The notes: generated from the sequence alone by a model not told the origin. A stretch of 64,000 nt of DNA from Siderastrea siderea (GCA_964030785.1 CAXIQD010000434.1:62001-126000), one strand, 5' to 3'. Counted from the stretch's first letter, positions 12,530 to 21,339 are shown. Made by a program: numbers and translations.

Positions 12530-12762
12530 CCCACATGACTGGAGCTTAACCCGGTTTCTGAGCATGATGCAACTGAGAGTATTGCTACTCCTCCCTTGAT
12601 GGGATGCTAGTCTATCACAGGGTCACCCCCAGCAGTATGTCGCCAGGACCCATTTTATACACCTAAGTAAGGAGAGACAATGTGAAGTTTCTTGTCTGAG
12701 AAAACAACACGATGGCAGGTACTGGGCCTGGGACCACCAATACCACCACCGCGCCCCCACAA
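12530..12762 (-). mobile_element. Degraded SINE, second copy
   Basis: Same body as 243-485: GGGATGCTAGTC, CAGTATGTCGCC, ACCCATTTT.TACACCT, GGCAGGTACTGGGCCT and CCACCGCGCCCCCACA in the same order. The palindromic segment before the head is missing. It lies in intron 1 of transporter paralogue 2. Confidence 0.6.
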
Positions 12763-13828
12763 GTTCGAAGCACGGCATAAATGTGCACGATAAAGAAGAA
12801 ATGATTTGGTTGTAATTCTTATTGGTATTTTTAACCAATCAAAAGGAGTAATAGGGCTGTTCCTAACTGATTGTCGTATTAAAAACCAAAAGCAACAAAA
12901 TAGGCATATTAAACGTCTACAGGTCAGAATTCATCACCAAGATTCGTTTGTTAAAGCTCTTTGCTAACATTTGGCAACTTGGCACTGTTTTTGTGTGCAT
13001 GTTCTTTTCAACCTTGCTAGTTTGAGAAGTCTTCGGTAAGAAACTTTACACATAGTGGGTGCCAGAAGCCTTCTCGTGGTCTTATCTCTCACTCTCTCAC
13101 GACCCGACGTCTTACGAAAACCTGCCAAGACAGAACCTCTGGTAGCCAGGTGTAATGGCGTTTAGGGCAGAAAACGCGTTTGGCAAGTGACGATAATTTT
13201 TTCAACCTTCCAGAATTATATTCTGGTATTAAAATTGCATACGAAGAACGCAGGGGTAAGAAAGGTTTGTGATTTTTAGAAATAGAAGAGAAACTTTAAA
13301 GATTCAAAGGTGACTAAAATTATATCTTTAAGTTTTATAAAGAGATGGACACAAAGTTGAAGTCTACGAACGCACAGTGTGCGACATAGCGTTTCTATCC
13401 CCTCTTTTTTTATTTGTTTCCTAAATCAAAGAGTGTCTCGAGCCACAAGAATTTCGCAACCGTTTCCGAAGGCTCTTTCTCGACCAAAAGCATTTTTGGT
13501 TTTTGACAGCGCAAAATCCGTTTATCATGATTCTTGCCCTCGACCCCATTCTTCCTAAGATCGCTTTTTCTACCTCTCGTTATTCTTTGTAGACTATCTT
13601 AAAATCAGAATAAAAATGTCAGTAAAAGGTTTTTTTTTTCACGGCCAAAAAGCATTTTCTGGCTTTTTAGCCGCGCGAAAATCCTCTGGTTTTTCTCGCC
13701 CTCGCCCCAATTTTTGCGCGGTTAAAAAGCCCAAAAAGCTTCGAACGTGTGGAAAAGCCTACACTTGCTAAGCAGGATAGATAATTTTACGTTATTAATC
13801 ATGACCTTTACTTTTTCTTTCGTTTCAG
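12763..13828 (+). other. Rest of intron 1 of transporter paralogue 2
   Basis: The intron runs 12186-13828. Outside the SINE nothing is recognised. It ends in TTTCGTTTCAG. Confidence 0.6.
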
Positions 13829-14423
13829 GTGGAACTTCTCGCAATTGGGACCCTGGTAGCCTACACTAAGGTCACCATATCTGTTCTCGTCAGTCGATAT
13901 CAACCTGGAGTTCAAAGCGTTCATGTAAACCCAGGTAGAAAAACAAACATAACTGAATGGCTACAGAAACTTCTTACGAGCGCAAAAGGAAACAGTCAAC
14001 CGCGAGTGGCTTACAGGCCAATCATAAACGAGGAAGACTCTAAAAGTCCTTCAAATTCCTCAGATTCCTCAGATTCTCAAGATCCATCACATTCCCTCGC
14101 CACTGAAGGCACAGCATCTCGCGCAGAACTGGCTATGTGTTTACTGGTGGTTGGGATGGTTGCACTGGCTGTGACGTCCACGTATTTAGTTAATGATATT
14201 CAGCGTGGAGAATGGTTTGCAATTTTTCTGGTTTGTTTGTTCGCGGGAATTATCATTGTGTCACTTGTGGCCATCCAGCTTCAACCAAAGAACCCTGCCA
14301 CGTTTCCCTTCATGGTTCCCTGTGTTCCTTACATTCCAGCGTTAACCATTTTCATCAATATAGTGTTGTTGGCTAATCTTCAAAAGCTGACTTACATCCG
14401 ATTTGGTGTGTGGATGGTATTAG
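13829..14423 (+). CDS. CAT/SLC7-like paralogue 2, second coding exon
   Basis: Starts in phase 0 with VELLAIGTLVAYTKVTISVL, then a Ser/Asp-rich hydrophilic loop (about residues 45-90 of the exon). The C-terminal permease domain follows, with NPATFPFMVPCVPYIPALTI and ending at IRFGVWMVLG. The last codon is split after one base at the GTCAGT donor (14424). The exon is 595 nt, identical in length to its counterpart at 46537-47131. Its terminal exon is 22.6 kb away because the Polinton lies in between. Confidence 0.9.
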
Positions 14424-14499
14424 GTCAGTTCATTTCTCTATAATATAGGTGAATTAGCGATTCGTCACTTTAAAAGCGAGTAGGGGCCTGGAACCTGAT

Positions 14500-14505
14500 C
14501 AAAGG
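14500..14505. repeat. Target site duplication, left copy
   Basis: CAAAGG immediately outside the left inverted repeat; the identical hexamer follows the right inverted repeat at 36358-36363. Six-base duplications are the hallmark of Polinton/Maverick integrase insertion. Confidence 0.95.
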
Positions 14506-14790
14506 AGTAGTAAACTGCGCCCAGATAGAAGATTTCCTGGCTTCTGATTGGTCGAGAGCGATCACGTGACCGGAGGAACTTCCGGTGACGTCATAAGTCA
14601 TTTCCGGTGGAAAAACCGCTGACCAGGTGGAAAAAGGGATCGCGGGCTCATGGGAACCGGAAGTCACGTGGTTTTGAATGGGAAACCGCTGGCGAGTGTG
14701 AAAAATGGATCGTGGGCTCAAGGTGGGTTAAAACCGCTGAGAAAACGCGGGCTCAAAGTCCAAAGTCCAATTTGGGGAAGAGGGGTAACC
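14506..14790. repeat. Left terminal inverted repeat
   Basis: 285 bp, inverted match to 36008-36357. It is dense in sites resembling animal transcription factor motifs: ATTGG (inverted CCAAT) near 14548, TCACGTGA (E-box), AACTTCCGGT (ETS), TGACGTCA (CRE) and a second CACGTG. It carries one copy of a 65-bp module that is doubled in the right repeat. It differs from the right repeat by a few substitutions (for example around 14690 and 14722) and a one-base indel near 14773. Confidence 0.95.
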
Positions 14791-15714
14791 CATATATGGT
14801 CCATATATGGATTTGATATGGTTTTGATATGACACATCAAGCAAAAGGCATTTATAAGTTGGAAAGAAAATATTTTAATGTAAATCATATAATCCATGGG
14901 TTGCAGATGATGAGAGTTCCATGTCACAAGGGGAAGCAGAAGCATTGGGTTCTGTGGAAAGATTTCCTTTCAATAAAGTCTCCTCCAAACCACCGATGTT
15001 TATATGAGTGTTCCTATTAATGAGTTCCTTTTGATGAGTATTCCTTTAAAAGTTCCTTTTGATAATCTGAGTGTTCCTTTTGATGAGTATTCCTTTGAGT
15101 TCCTATGTCACGTAATCCTATTACGTTTTTGGTGAGTATTCCATGGAAGTAGATGACGGAGGCGCAGCGACGATGATGACCTATTAAGGAGGACTCTCAT
15201 ACTCTGCTCCTTAGCTCTCTTCTACTCTGCTCCTTAGCCAGGATGATATCATGTCATTGCTTGGACTAAACACCTCGGACTCTGAGTCAGAAGCAGAATA
15301 AGAGGCGAAAGAAAAGGAGGGTCTCTGGAAGTAGATGACGGAGGACTCTCCTACTCTGCTTGATTTGATAATATGAGTGTTTCTATTAGTTCCTTTTTGA
15401 TAATATGAGTGTTCCCAGTGGTCTTTCCCGCCACGAGTCCCTTCAAGTCCTAGGACTGACCACTGAAGAGATTTTGGTCTTAACCACCACGAGGTGTACT
15501 CCCGAATTAGTCAAAGCAGTCGAATTGGAGGAGGAGGAGGAGATCCAAGCCAGGGAGGAGTAGGAGATCCAAGCCAGCAAGCAGTCAAGCAAGAATGTCA
15601 AGTAAACATCAATGGTGGGGGATTGAGCCAACAGACCAAAGGATCAACCAGAGCCATTAGACCAAAGGAATAATCAGATCATCGATGAGTGTGAAAACAT
15701 GAAATGGGACGGTG
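14791..15714. other. Left-end non-coding region with short direct repeats
   Basis: No frame over 65 codons looks real. Short direct repeats of the type GAGTGTTCCTTTTGATGAGTATTCC occur at 15003-15110 and again near 15365-15418. The block GGAAGTAGATGACGGAGG occurs at about 15146 and 15328, both followed by a related ACTCTGCT-containing stretch. A minus-strand TATA box at 15715-15723 points into this region, so a leftward transcript, non-coding or spliced, is possible. Confidence 0.5.
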
Positions 15715-15864
15715 GTTTTTATAGAGAAAGAAGGGGGTCACGTGGGAGGGAAGGGACCAATGAGAGGAAGGCCCCATCATGCTTTGGGAGGGGAAGAGGT
15801 GGGGGGACCCCCTCCCCCCTCCTTAGATAGACCATGGTGCATTGCGCGAATGGGGGTATATAAG
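15715..15864. promoter_or_regulatory. Divergent promoter A
   Basis: Minus-strand TATAAAAAC (complement of 15715-15723) and plus-strand TATATAAG (15857-15864) flank GTCACGTGGGAGG, a CCAAT box (15758 region), a GGGGGACCCCC-type tract and CCATGGTGCAT. The same ordered blocks occur in inverted orientation at 31330-31506, so the two ends of the element share a duplicated bidirectional promoter. Confidence 0.7.
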
Positions 15865-15918
15865 TCAAGCGAGGCCACAGGACGTCACTCTTAGCTTTGA
15901 GCCGGTCTATGTTGACTT

Positions 15919-16476
15919 ATGTCAGTGGGTGTCGCAAAAATGTCCACAACGAGAAGGCCCTTGGGCTGTCTAGCCAGCGATATGAACGTGGGAGGACCAG
16001 ACTACTTGAGGAGGAGAGCGGGACGGGAGAGAACAGGAGTGGAGCGGCAGACGAGAGTGATGCGGGAGAGAGAAGAGGAAACCTGGCGCCCTCTGAACCG
16101 TAGACGCGTGGTTGCCTTTTTTGAATTGTTTTTAAGGTGTATGGTGTGGACCGAGAATGGAGAACGGGAGGGCCGGCCACATCAACAGATCACAGAAGCC
16201 TTGCTGGGCGCTCTGGTCCGGAAAATCATTCCTTGGGTGGACCAGCACCGCATCTGGACCCATTTGGAATGGCGGTGGCCCATGACCCTGGACCATTTTC
16301 ATGAAATGGACAATGAACTAGAATTGTATTTGCCAACGGTGTATGCGGGTCAGCAATGGCAGAGAATCAGGTTGTATTTTGGGGACATGGAGCGAGTACG
16401 GGAGCAGCGGCGGCGGGAGGAGCGGGAGAGGAGAGAGAGGATACGGGACCACGTGCGACGCATTTTATTTCCTTGA
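15919..16476 (+). CDS. Unidentified Arg-rich protein, first rightward gene
   Basis: 185 codons from the ATG at 15919; an alternative start at 15940 has a better context. The N-terminal third is rich in Arg/Glu. The middle (about 70-130) is Trp- and Leu-rich with FFELFLRCMVW, and the C terminus is a charged helix of Glu-Arg pairs (RRREERERRERIRDH). I recognise no domain. It lies 55 bases after a TATATAAG box of promoter A, next to the left end, a position where accessory or early regulatory genes are common in this group. A second frame (15909-16103) overlaps its start and is probably a shadow. Confidence 0.6.
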   Translation: MSVGVAKMSTTRRPLGCLASDMNVGGPDYLRRRAGRERTGVERQTRVMREREEETWRPLNRRRVVAFFELFLRCMVWTENGEREGRPHQQITEALLGALVRKIIPWVDQHRIWTHLEWRWPMTLDHFHEMDNELELYLPTVYAGQQWQRIRLYFGDMERVREQRRREERERRERIRDHVRRILFP

Positions 16477-16788
16477 ACATTTTTTTTATTCCTGTTGAGA
16501 TTATTGTGAGTCAAGGCTACTGTGAGTCAAGAGACATTTATTTATGATCCACGTGCAAAGTCAGTGTTGTCAGTTTTTTAAAATTTTAATTAAAAAGAAG
16601 AGTTGATGTTACAAAGGGTGGTCTGTGTTCTTTGCCACGCGGGTGGAGCGCACCTATGTACAAATTGGAAAAGCTATCTACAATTTTAAAAAAAATAAAA
16701 AGAAATCTATGTACAATTGGAAAAAATAAAAACTAAGAAAATTGAAAAAGAAAGCTATGTACAATTCCAAAAGTAAAAACTAAAAAAA
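16477..16788. repeat. Spacer with degenerate AT-rich repeats
   Basis: From about 16650 to 16790, CTATGTACAATTGGAAAA-like units alternate with A-rich tracts in three to four degenerate copies. It separates the convergent gene ends of 15919-16476 (+) and 16789-17484 (-). TTTATT near 16483 would serve as AATAAA for the leftward transcript. Confidence 0.6.
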
Positions 16789-17484
16789 TTACAAATGAAA
16801 GTCTTCCAGTTCCAGGCGTAATTGATCAATGTTCTCGGGTAGACAGAACGTGCGATTGAACAAGGCTTGAATTTCGGCTCGGGTTTTCTCGTCCACATCC
16901 CGGGATCCCACAATAGCACTGCTTTGATGAAGGGTGGGCTTTTTAGGTCCCCAAGGAACAAATTGACTGCCAGTGACCAGGGTGGCGGCATTCTCATTGA
17001 CTTGGTAGTAATGGTCCGAGCGGTACCATGATTGACTGGGGATGTCAAACAGGTAGACGGGTTTGCCTTGATCCATAGCCAATTGCACAGTCCAACCAGT
17101 GCCTCCTTTCACGCGTTTATGATCCGGTTCCAAGATGCCAAAGGCATAGATGGTATGGGCTTTTTTGGCCAATTGATAATTGCGTTGCAGCAATTGCAGG
17201 GTGTAAAAATGACTGGGCATTTTTTTGCCTAGTTTCTCAGCCGCCTGGTGAAGATGGGGGTTGGCCAGCATCAGGACTTCCACCGTAGAAGGGGTGATGA
17301 AAGTGGATCGAGGATGGTTCGGGGGGACGAGGACTTCTAGTTGCATCCCAAAGTGTTTGGCCTGTTCTTCCACGAGGGCATCCGTACCTTTGGCTCCCCC
17401 TGTGTAGACCACATGGCCATGACCCACTTGCAGTTCCAAGGCACCGAGATCTTGTTCTCCGATCATGTTGATGTTGGGGGGCAT
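16789..17484 (-). CDS. SLOG-fold (DprA/YspA/LOG-like) nucleotide-binding protein
   Basis: 231 residues with a Rossmann-like SLOG architecture. YTGGAKGTD (27-35) matches the GG..G.D nucleotide loop. A QRNY (100-103) motif and IYAFG strand (112-116) follow. GGTGW (127-131) with QLAMDQGKPVYLFD is the second glycine loop and strand. The C-terminal GSRDVDEKTRAEIQALFNRTF segment matches a conserved tail seen in phage and bacterial members as I know them. SLOG domains bind or process nucleotides (ADP-ribose derivatives in TRPM and Thoeris ThsA; DNA in DprA). The role in this element is unknown; sensing or removal of a host nucleotide signal is one hypothesis. The start overlaps the end of the upstream minus-strand gene by 22 bases, suggesting a shared transcript. 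Confidence 0.8.
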   Translation of the reverse strand: MPPNINMIGEQDLGALELQVGHGHVVYTGGAKGTDALVEEQAKHFGMQLEVLVPPNHPRSTFITPSTVEVLMLANPHLHQAAEKLGKKMPSHFYTLQLLQRNYQLAKKAHTIYAFGILEPDHKRVKGGTGWTVQLAMDQGKPVYLFDIPSQSWYRSDHYYQVNENAATLVTGSQFVPWGPKKPTLHQSSAIVGSRDVDEKTRAEIQALFNRTFCLPENIDQLRLELEDFHL

Positions 17485-17687
17485 TGAAATACGTAGCCGG
17501 TGTCTGGGCCTACAATAGCTAGAATCTCCGTGGGAGTCAACTCTAAGGCCAAACCGAAATCAATGACGTGGTGCTGTCGGCACTGTTTGAACGTGAATCC
17601 CGCTGCTAGACCTCGTTTGACCCGTTCAGCCAAATAGTCTTCGGTGGAAGCAAAGTCGTCTCGGTTGAGATCTTGGTAGTAGTCCAT
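17463..17687 (-). CDS. Small unidentified protein upstream of the SLOG gene
   Basis: 74 codons from ATG at 17687, 38 bases downstream of a minus-strand TATTTAAG (17725-17732). It is mostly helical in character with an acidic N terminus (MDYYQDLNRDDF) and a central FTFKQCRQHHVIDFGLAL. No known domain is evident. It is the first cistron behind the leftward side of promoter B and overlaps the SLOG frame in another phase, so it may be a separate partner or an N-terminal exon joined by splicing. Confidence 0.6.
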   Translation of the reverse strand: MDYYQDLNRDDFASTEDYLAERVKRGLAAGFTFKQCRQHHVIDFGLALELTPTEILAIVGPDTGYVFQCPPTST

Positions 17688-17724
17688 CTACTTGGAATGA
17701 CGAGTCGGAGGACCCAGGGAGCTC

Positions 17725-17866
17725 CTTAAATAGGGACAGTTGACCAATGGGAAGACAAGAGGACCTTAGTTGGAGAGGCAAAAGCTGACCAATGGGAAGA
17801 TAACAAGTCCTTATTTGGATTGAATAAGCTGACCAATGACAGGCAAGGGCCCAACGTATAAAAAGG
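17725..17866. promoter_or_regulatory. Divergent promoter B with three CCAAT boxes
   Basis: A leftward TATTTAAG (complement of 17725-17732) and a rightward TATAAAAAGG (17857-17866) are separated by three direct repeats of G(T/C)TGACCAATGGGAAGA. CCAAT is at 17744-17748, 17789-17793 and 17833-17837 (spacing 45 and 44 bases). This looks like an NF-Y-type bidirectional promoter serving the SLOG pair and the GRF-finger gene. Confidence 0.75.
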
Positions 17867-17901
17867 CATGGGCAGTGGGGGTGACATCAACCTTGAGTAC
17901 G

Positions 17902-18774
17902 ATGTCCACCGATCGGAAGAGAAAGCCAAGCGTACACCCTGCGGGGAAGAAGAAGAAGAAGAGCATTCAACATATGACGCCCGTGGACTGTGATCCTGTT
18001 GTCTGCGAGGTCGTGGAAGACACTCGAGCTGCCGTGGAAGACATGATGAAAGAATTGAATGATATGGTGTCCCCCCAGACATCCCCATCTGAATACATGG
18101 TGACGTATGTCGAAGATCCTCCTCCTCCTCCCAGTTCGGTGGACACTATGGTATGCCCTTGTCATGAGGTGCGTTTGGAGGCCCGAGAATCTCAAAAGGG
18201 ATGGAAGTATGTGAAATGTCCCATGCAACCGTGTTTGCTGTTTTGTGGACAAGATCAAGTTCTGGAGTATATGAAAGCCGTGTATAGTCAACCTCATGTA
18301 GAAGTGTTGGACATGTGGGGTGGTTTGCAATGCTTTTGCCGTGAACCCGCCACGCTTCAACAGAGTCATTCGACTCAGAACCCCGATCGCTTGTTTCTGA
18401 CTTGTTCCAAGAAAACGTGTGGCTTCTTCCGATGGGCCGATCAACCCTTGGGTCCCAAGTACTGGAGTTGGTTTCATGACAACCCTCCCAAAAAAGCCGA
18501 TCAACAAGCTGAAGCACCCACCCGTGATGCTCAAGGATATCCCAAATGTGGAGTAGACATCCCTGGTCCTCCAGTCAGAAGGAAAGAGGACGTGGAACGA
18601 GAACGGCCCCTGACAGAGTATGAGAAACAATTGTTACGAGAAATTCAAGAGCTCAAGAACCGTCACGAAATGATGGTGGCCCCAGCTCCACCACCCCCCA
18701 AGTACAGTGACAGTGTGGAGAACTGGCAGAAAGGTCTAGAGACCATCAGCTGTGGTCGTCTAGGTCTCTTTTAA
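17902..18774 (+). CDS. Protein with two GRF-like zinc fingers
   Basis: 290 codons from the ATG at 17902, 36 bases after the TATA box; the open frame extends upstream but through the promoter. It has a basic N terminus with likely nuclear signals (DRKRK, KKKKK at about 6-20), then an acidic/Pro linker. Finger 1 has C85-x-C87...C106-x4-C111. Finger 2 has C144-x-C146...C168-x4-C173 followed by GFFRW, the classic zf-GRF signature. A charged helix (about 240-265) and Pro-rich tail end it. GRF fingers bind single-stranded or damaged DNA in topoisomerase III-alpha, NEIL3 and APE2. A role in replication or DNA handling is inferred. AATAAA lies just after the stop (18786-18791). Confidence 0.75.
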   Translation: MSTDRKRKPSVHPAGKKKKKSIQHMTPVDCDPVVCEVVEDTRAAVEDMMKELNDMVSPQTSPSEYMVTYVEDPPPPPSSVDTMVCPCHEVRLEARESQKGWKYVKCPMQPCLLFCGQDQVLEYMKAVYSQPHVEVLDMWGGLQCFCREPATLQQSHSTQNPDRLFLTCSKKTCGFFRWADQPLGPKYWSWFHDNPPKKADQQAEAPTRDAQGYPKCGVDIPGPPVRRKEDVERERPLTEYEKQLLREIQELKNRHEMMVAPAPPPPKYSDSVENWQKGLETISCGRLGLF

Positions 18775-18785
18775 ATGAGAGAACG

Positions 18786-18791
18786 AATAAA
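18786..18791 (+). terminator. Poly(A) signal after the GRF-finger gene
   Basis: AATAAA 12 bases beyond the stop at 18772-18774, inside the short gap before the next start. Confidence 0.5.
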
Positions 18792-18810
18792 ATTTTTTAT
18801 CAATGTCACC

Positions 18811-19173
18811 ATGGAGTCTGTATGTGATGCGTGGGAGTCTGTCTTGTCCCTGGGGCAATGGCAATGTCATCAAACCCTTTGCCAAGTCTTATATGATCAC
18901 CAACCCGGCACCCAAATCCCCATACCCCCTTGTCCCGAGGACACGCATCCTCTCCACCTCTTTGAAGAAACCCATGTCGACCGCAACTTGTATCGATGGG
19001 TGGTGTTTGTCTTATGGTTAAAAGCTCACCCAGAGGCATGGCGATGGTATCGAATCATTCAAAAGGCGCATCCCCACACGGTCCCCACCATATCGACCTT
19101 ATGGGGTGAATGCCAAAAAGTATGGCCCCTCGAAAGAGAACCCAACGCTGGAGTTCGTCGTCATCATGGTTGA
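18811..19173 (+). CDS. Unidentified Trp/His-rich protein
   Basis: 120 codons from the ATG at 18811, chosen for its strong CACCATGG context; an in-frame ATG at 18775 abuts the preceding stop and would add 12 residues. Its composition is unusual: many Trp, His and Cys (WESVLSLGQWQCHQTLCQ; WRWYRIIQKAHPH). No known motif is seen. Its last 64 bases overlap the integrase start in another frame, as is common in this compact genome. Confidence 0.55.
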   Translation: MESVCDAWESVLSLGQWQCHQTLCQVLYDHQPGTQIPIPPCPEDTHPLHLFEETHVDRNLYRWVVFVLWLKAHPEAWRWYRIIQKAHPHTVPTISTLWGECQKVWPLEREPNAGVRRHHG

Positions 19174-20285
19174 AGAAAACCAAGGTCTCGTCAACAAAGA
19201 AGAAGAAGGCCAATGTCTCGCAACAATGGTTGAAGCGTTACCATGATCCTCGTGCCCCGGGGAGTTTAGGTGGGGTGCAACGATTTGCTAAAGCCCAGGG
19301 TCTCCCTTTGAAAAAAGCCCAACGGGTGTTGGAACAGGATGTGGGTTACACCTTGCATAAACCTCGACGTCGTCGTTTTGCTACCTTACCCGTGATCGTA
19401 GGGGGCTTGGATGATCAATGGGCCGCGGATTTAGTGGAAGTGCAACGTTTGGCCAAACATAATCGGGGTATACGCTACTTGTTGACGGTCGTGGATGTCT
19501 TGTCCAAGTACGCGTGGGTCGAACCGTTGAAAACCAAAACCGGCGTGGCCCTCGTGAAAGCCTTTGAGAAGATTGTGAGACAAGGAGGACGTCACCCGAA
19601 TCGATTGCAAACGGATCGAGGGAAAGAATTTTATAATCGGACCTTTCAACGATGGGTCGACGAGCAAGACATTCAACATTTTTCGACCGAAGGGGATGCC
19701 AAAGCCAGTGTAGTGGAACGATTTAACCGCACCTTGAAAGAACGGTTGTACCGTTATTTGACCGCGGCCAACACGTTGAAATTTGACGATGTCTTACCCG
19801 AGTTGGTGCAAGGCTATAATGCCACCCGTCATCGAAGTATTGGTATGCCCCCCGAAAACGTGACGTGGGACAACGAAGAAGCCGTGTGGAAACGATTGTA
19901 TGCCAAACGATTGAAAGGCTACAAAAAACCCCAATTGAAGGTGGGGGATCATGTCCGTCTCAATACGATTCATCGTACCTTTGAAAAAGGGTATTTACCC
20001 GGTTGGACCGAAGAAGTGTTTGTGGTGCATCGTGTGGTGCCGGGCCCTGTCCCCACGTATAAGATTCGCGAATGGGATGAGACCCCCGTCCAAGGTACGT
20101 TTTATGAAGAGGATTTACAAAAAGTCCATGTGTCCGAGGTGTTTCGGATCGAGAAGGTACTTAAGCGACAAAAAGGTCGTTGGTTGGTCAAGTGGAAAGG
20201 GTGGCCCGACAAGTACAATAGTTGGATTGCTCGTGGAGACGTGACATCCCTTCGACCCCGCAAACGACGACGACGACGTGACTAA
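19110..20285 (+). CDS. INT: Retrovirus-type integrase with C-terminal chromodomain
   Basis: 391 codons (an alternative ATG lies at 19122). The basic N terminus is followed by the Polinton-typical helix with YHDPRAPGSLGG (44-55). The rve core has the catalytic acids D107 (DQWAADL), D169 (QTDRGKEF) and E203 (SVVERFNRTLK). An SH3-like C-terminal domain with LKVGDHVRL follows, then a chromodomain at about 341-378 (FRIEKVL...WLVKWKGWPDKYNSW) and a final Arg cluster. It would insert linear element DNA with 6-bp duplication, which matches the observed ends; the chromodomain probably guides it to modified histones. All key residues are present. Confidence 0.95.
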   Translation: MPKSMAPRKRTQRWSSSSSWLKKTKVSSTKKKKANVSQQWLKRYHDPRAPGSLGGVQRFAKAQGLPLKKAQRVLEQDVGYTLHKPRRRRFATLPVIVGGLDDQWAADLVEVQRLAKHNRGIRYLLTVVDVLSKYAWVEPLKTKTGVALVKAFEKIVRQGGRHPNRLQTDRGKEFYNRTFQRWVDEQDIQHFSTEGDAKASVVERFNRTLKERLYRYLTAANTLKFDDVLPELVQGYNATRHRSIGMPPENVTWDNEEAVWKRLYAKRLKGYKKPQLKVGDHVRLNTIHRTFEKGYLPGWTEEVFVVHRVVPGPVPTYKIREWDETPVQGTFYEEDLQKVHVSEVFRIEKVLKRQKGRWLVKWKGWPDKYNSWIARGDVTSLRPRKRRRRRD

Positions 20286-20288
20286 ACA

Positions 20289-21329
20289 ATGACATTGGTG
20301 CCCAACTCTTCGTTTTACGTGACGTTGATGAGTCATGCGAGTACCAAAGAGTTTCCTGGGAACAAGAGTCATCATTTCAGAAACCGATTGCCTAAACCCA
20401 TCCGATTTGTGGGACGAGGATGGATGGTGGGTATGGTGAGTTTATCCTTACCCACCATTCCGGTGGTAGCGGAAGAAGGAGGCGTGGGTGATTCCCATCC
20501 TCTGTTGTACGTACGATGGCACGAACGGGTGTATGCCCAAGACGATCAAGGGGACGATCGATGGTGGCATCAACGACGCGAACTCTTTGTGTACGGACGA
20601 GATATGAGAAAGGAGATGGCCTCGTCGACGGGATCGCACTTTTTTCATCAATTGGTGTACCGTTACGTGCAAGCCCGTGCCAAACAAACCGAACCCAAAA
20701 ACAAATGGGCCGAGGACAATGGCGTCAAATTATACCCGACGTTTGAATGGACCACCGAAGGGGATTTGGTGTTGAATACCGTCAATGTGGATTACAAACG
20801 ACAAGTGGCACGCGTGGAATGGGGCAGAACCTTGGCGCTGAGAATGGGGTGGATTGAACAAGTGTCGACGGGTGTGTATCGATTGGGTCCGAATCTCTTG
20901 CAAGAATTTCATTCGGACTCCATTCCCATTCCGACCGATGTCCTGGATGGCAGCAACAAGCCCGCCTTTTGGAAAGTGGATGGGGATTATCTGAACTTGA
21001 GTATGACGTGTAATTGGCGGTTTGTGAATGTGAACCAGACCTTTCGTCCCTCGTTGGAATTTCCCACCGCGCGTCCTTTGCACGTGTATTGTGATGTAGG
21101 GACCAGCAGTATGGTAGGGGGTCGCATCACTGATCTCTTACGAGAAATCAAGTACCAGCCTCAAAACACCACCCACTTTGAACCTCGACATATTCAATAT
21201 ATCCCAGTACGCAACGAAGTGGTGGAAATCGTCGAAACCCAGATGGCCGAAACCAATGGGGATCTGGTGAAATTTGGTGAAGGCCATGCCCTCCTGACCC
21301 TCCACTTTAAAAGGGAAGTGGTGGTGTGA
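20289..21329 (+). CDS. Candidate minor capsid (penton/PX-like) protein 1
   Basis: 346 codons starting three bases after the integrase stop. It is clearly paralogous to the next gene: both begin with SFYVTL.SHA...FP.N...F..RLP.P, have GP(N)LQ.EF.....I near the middle, and end with the block LHVY.DV....V.GR.TDLLREI and GDLVKFGEGH..LTLHFK. The beta-rich pattern and position upstream of the major capsid gene suggest a jelly-roll virion protein. Penton (PX) assignment comes from gene order and family memory and is not proven; a fibre-like role is the alternative. Confidence 0.65.
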   Translation: MTLVPNSSFYVTLMSHASTKEFPGNKSHHFRNRLPKPIRFVGRGWMVGMVSLSLPTIPVVAEEGGVGDSHPLLYVRWHERVYAQDDQGDDRWWHQRRELFVYGRDMRKEMASSTGSHFFHQLVYRYVQARAKQTEPKNKWAEDNGVKLYPTFEWTTEGDLVLNTVNVDYKRQVARVEWGRTLALRMGWIEQVSTGVYRLGPNLLQEFHSDSIPIPTDVLDGSNKPAFWKVDGDYLNLSMTCNWRFVNVNQTFRPSLEFPTARPLHVYCDVGTSSMVGGRITDLLREIKYQPQNTTHFEPRHIQYIPVRNEVVEIVETQMAETNGDLVKFGEGHALLTLHFKREVVV

Positions 21330-21339
21330 AGAAGACAAA

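Noticed and set aside
14829..15020. 63-codon frame just inside the left inverted repeat
   Set aside because: It has an ATG but no recognisable motif, no TATA box at a suitable distance and no support from a repeat or paralogue.
15443..15631. Minus-strand 62-codon frame behind the leftward promoter
   Set aside because: Low-complexity Ser/Leu composition and no ATG at its listed upstream end in good context; kept only as a possible non-coding transcript region.
15897..16103. Alternative 60-odd-codon frame at the start of the first rightward gene
   Set aside because: It is shorter than and overlapped by the 185-codon frame; it could be a small upstream ORF from the ATG at 15909 but has no other support.
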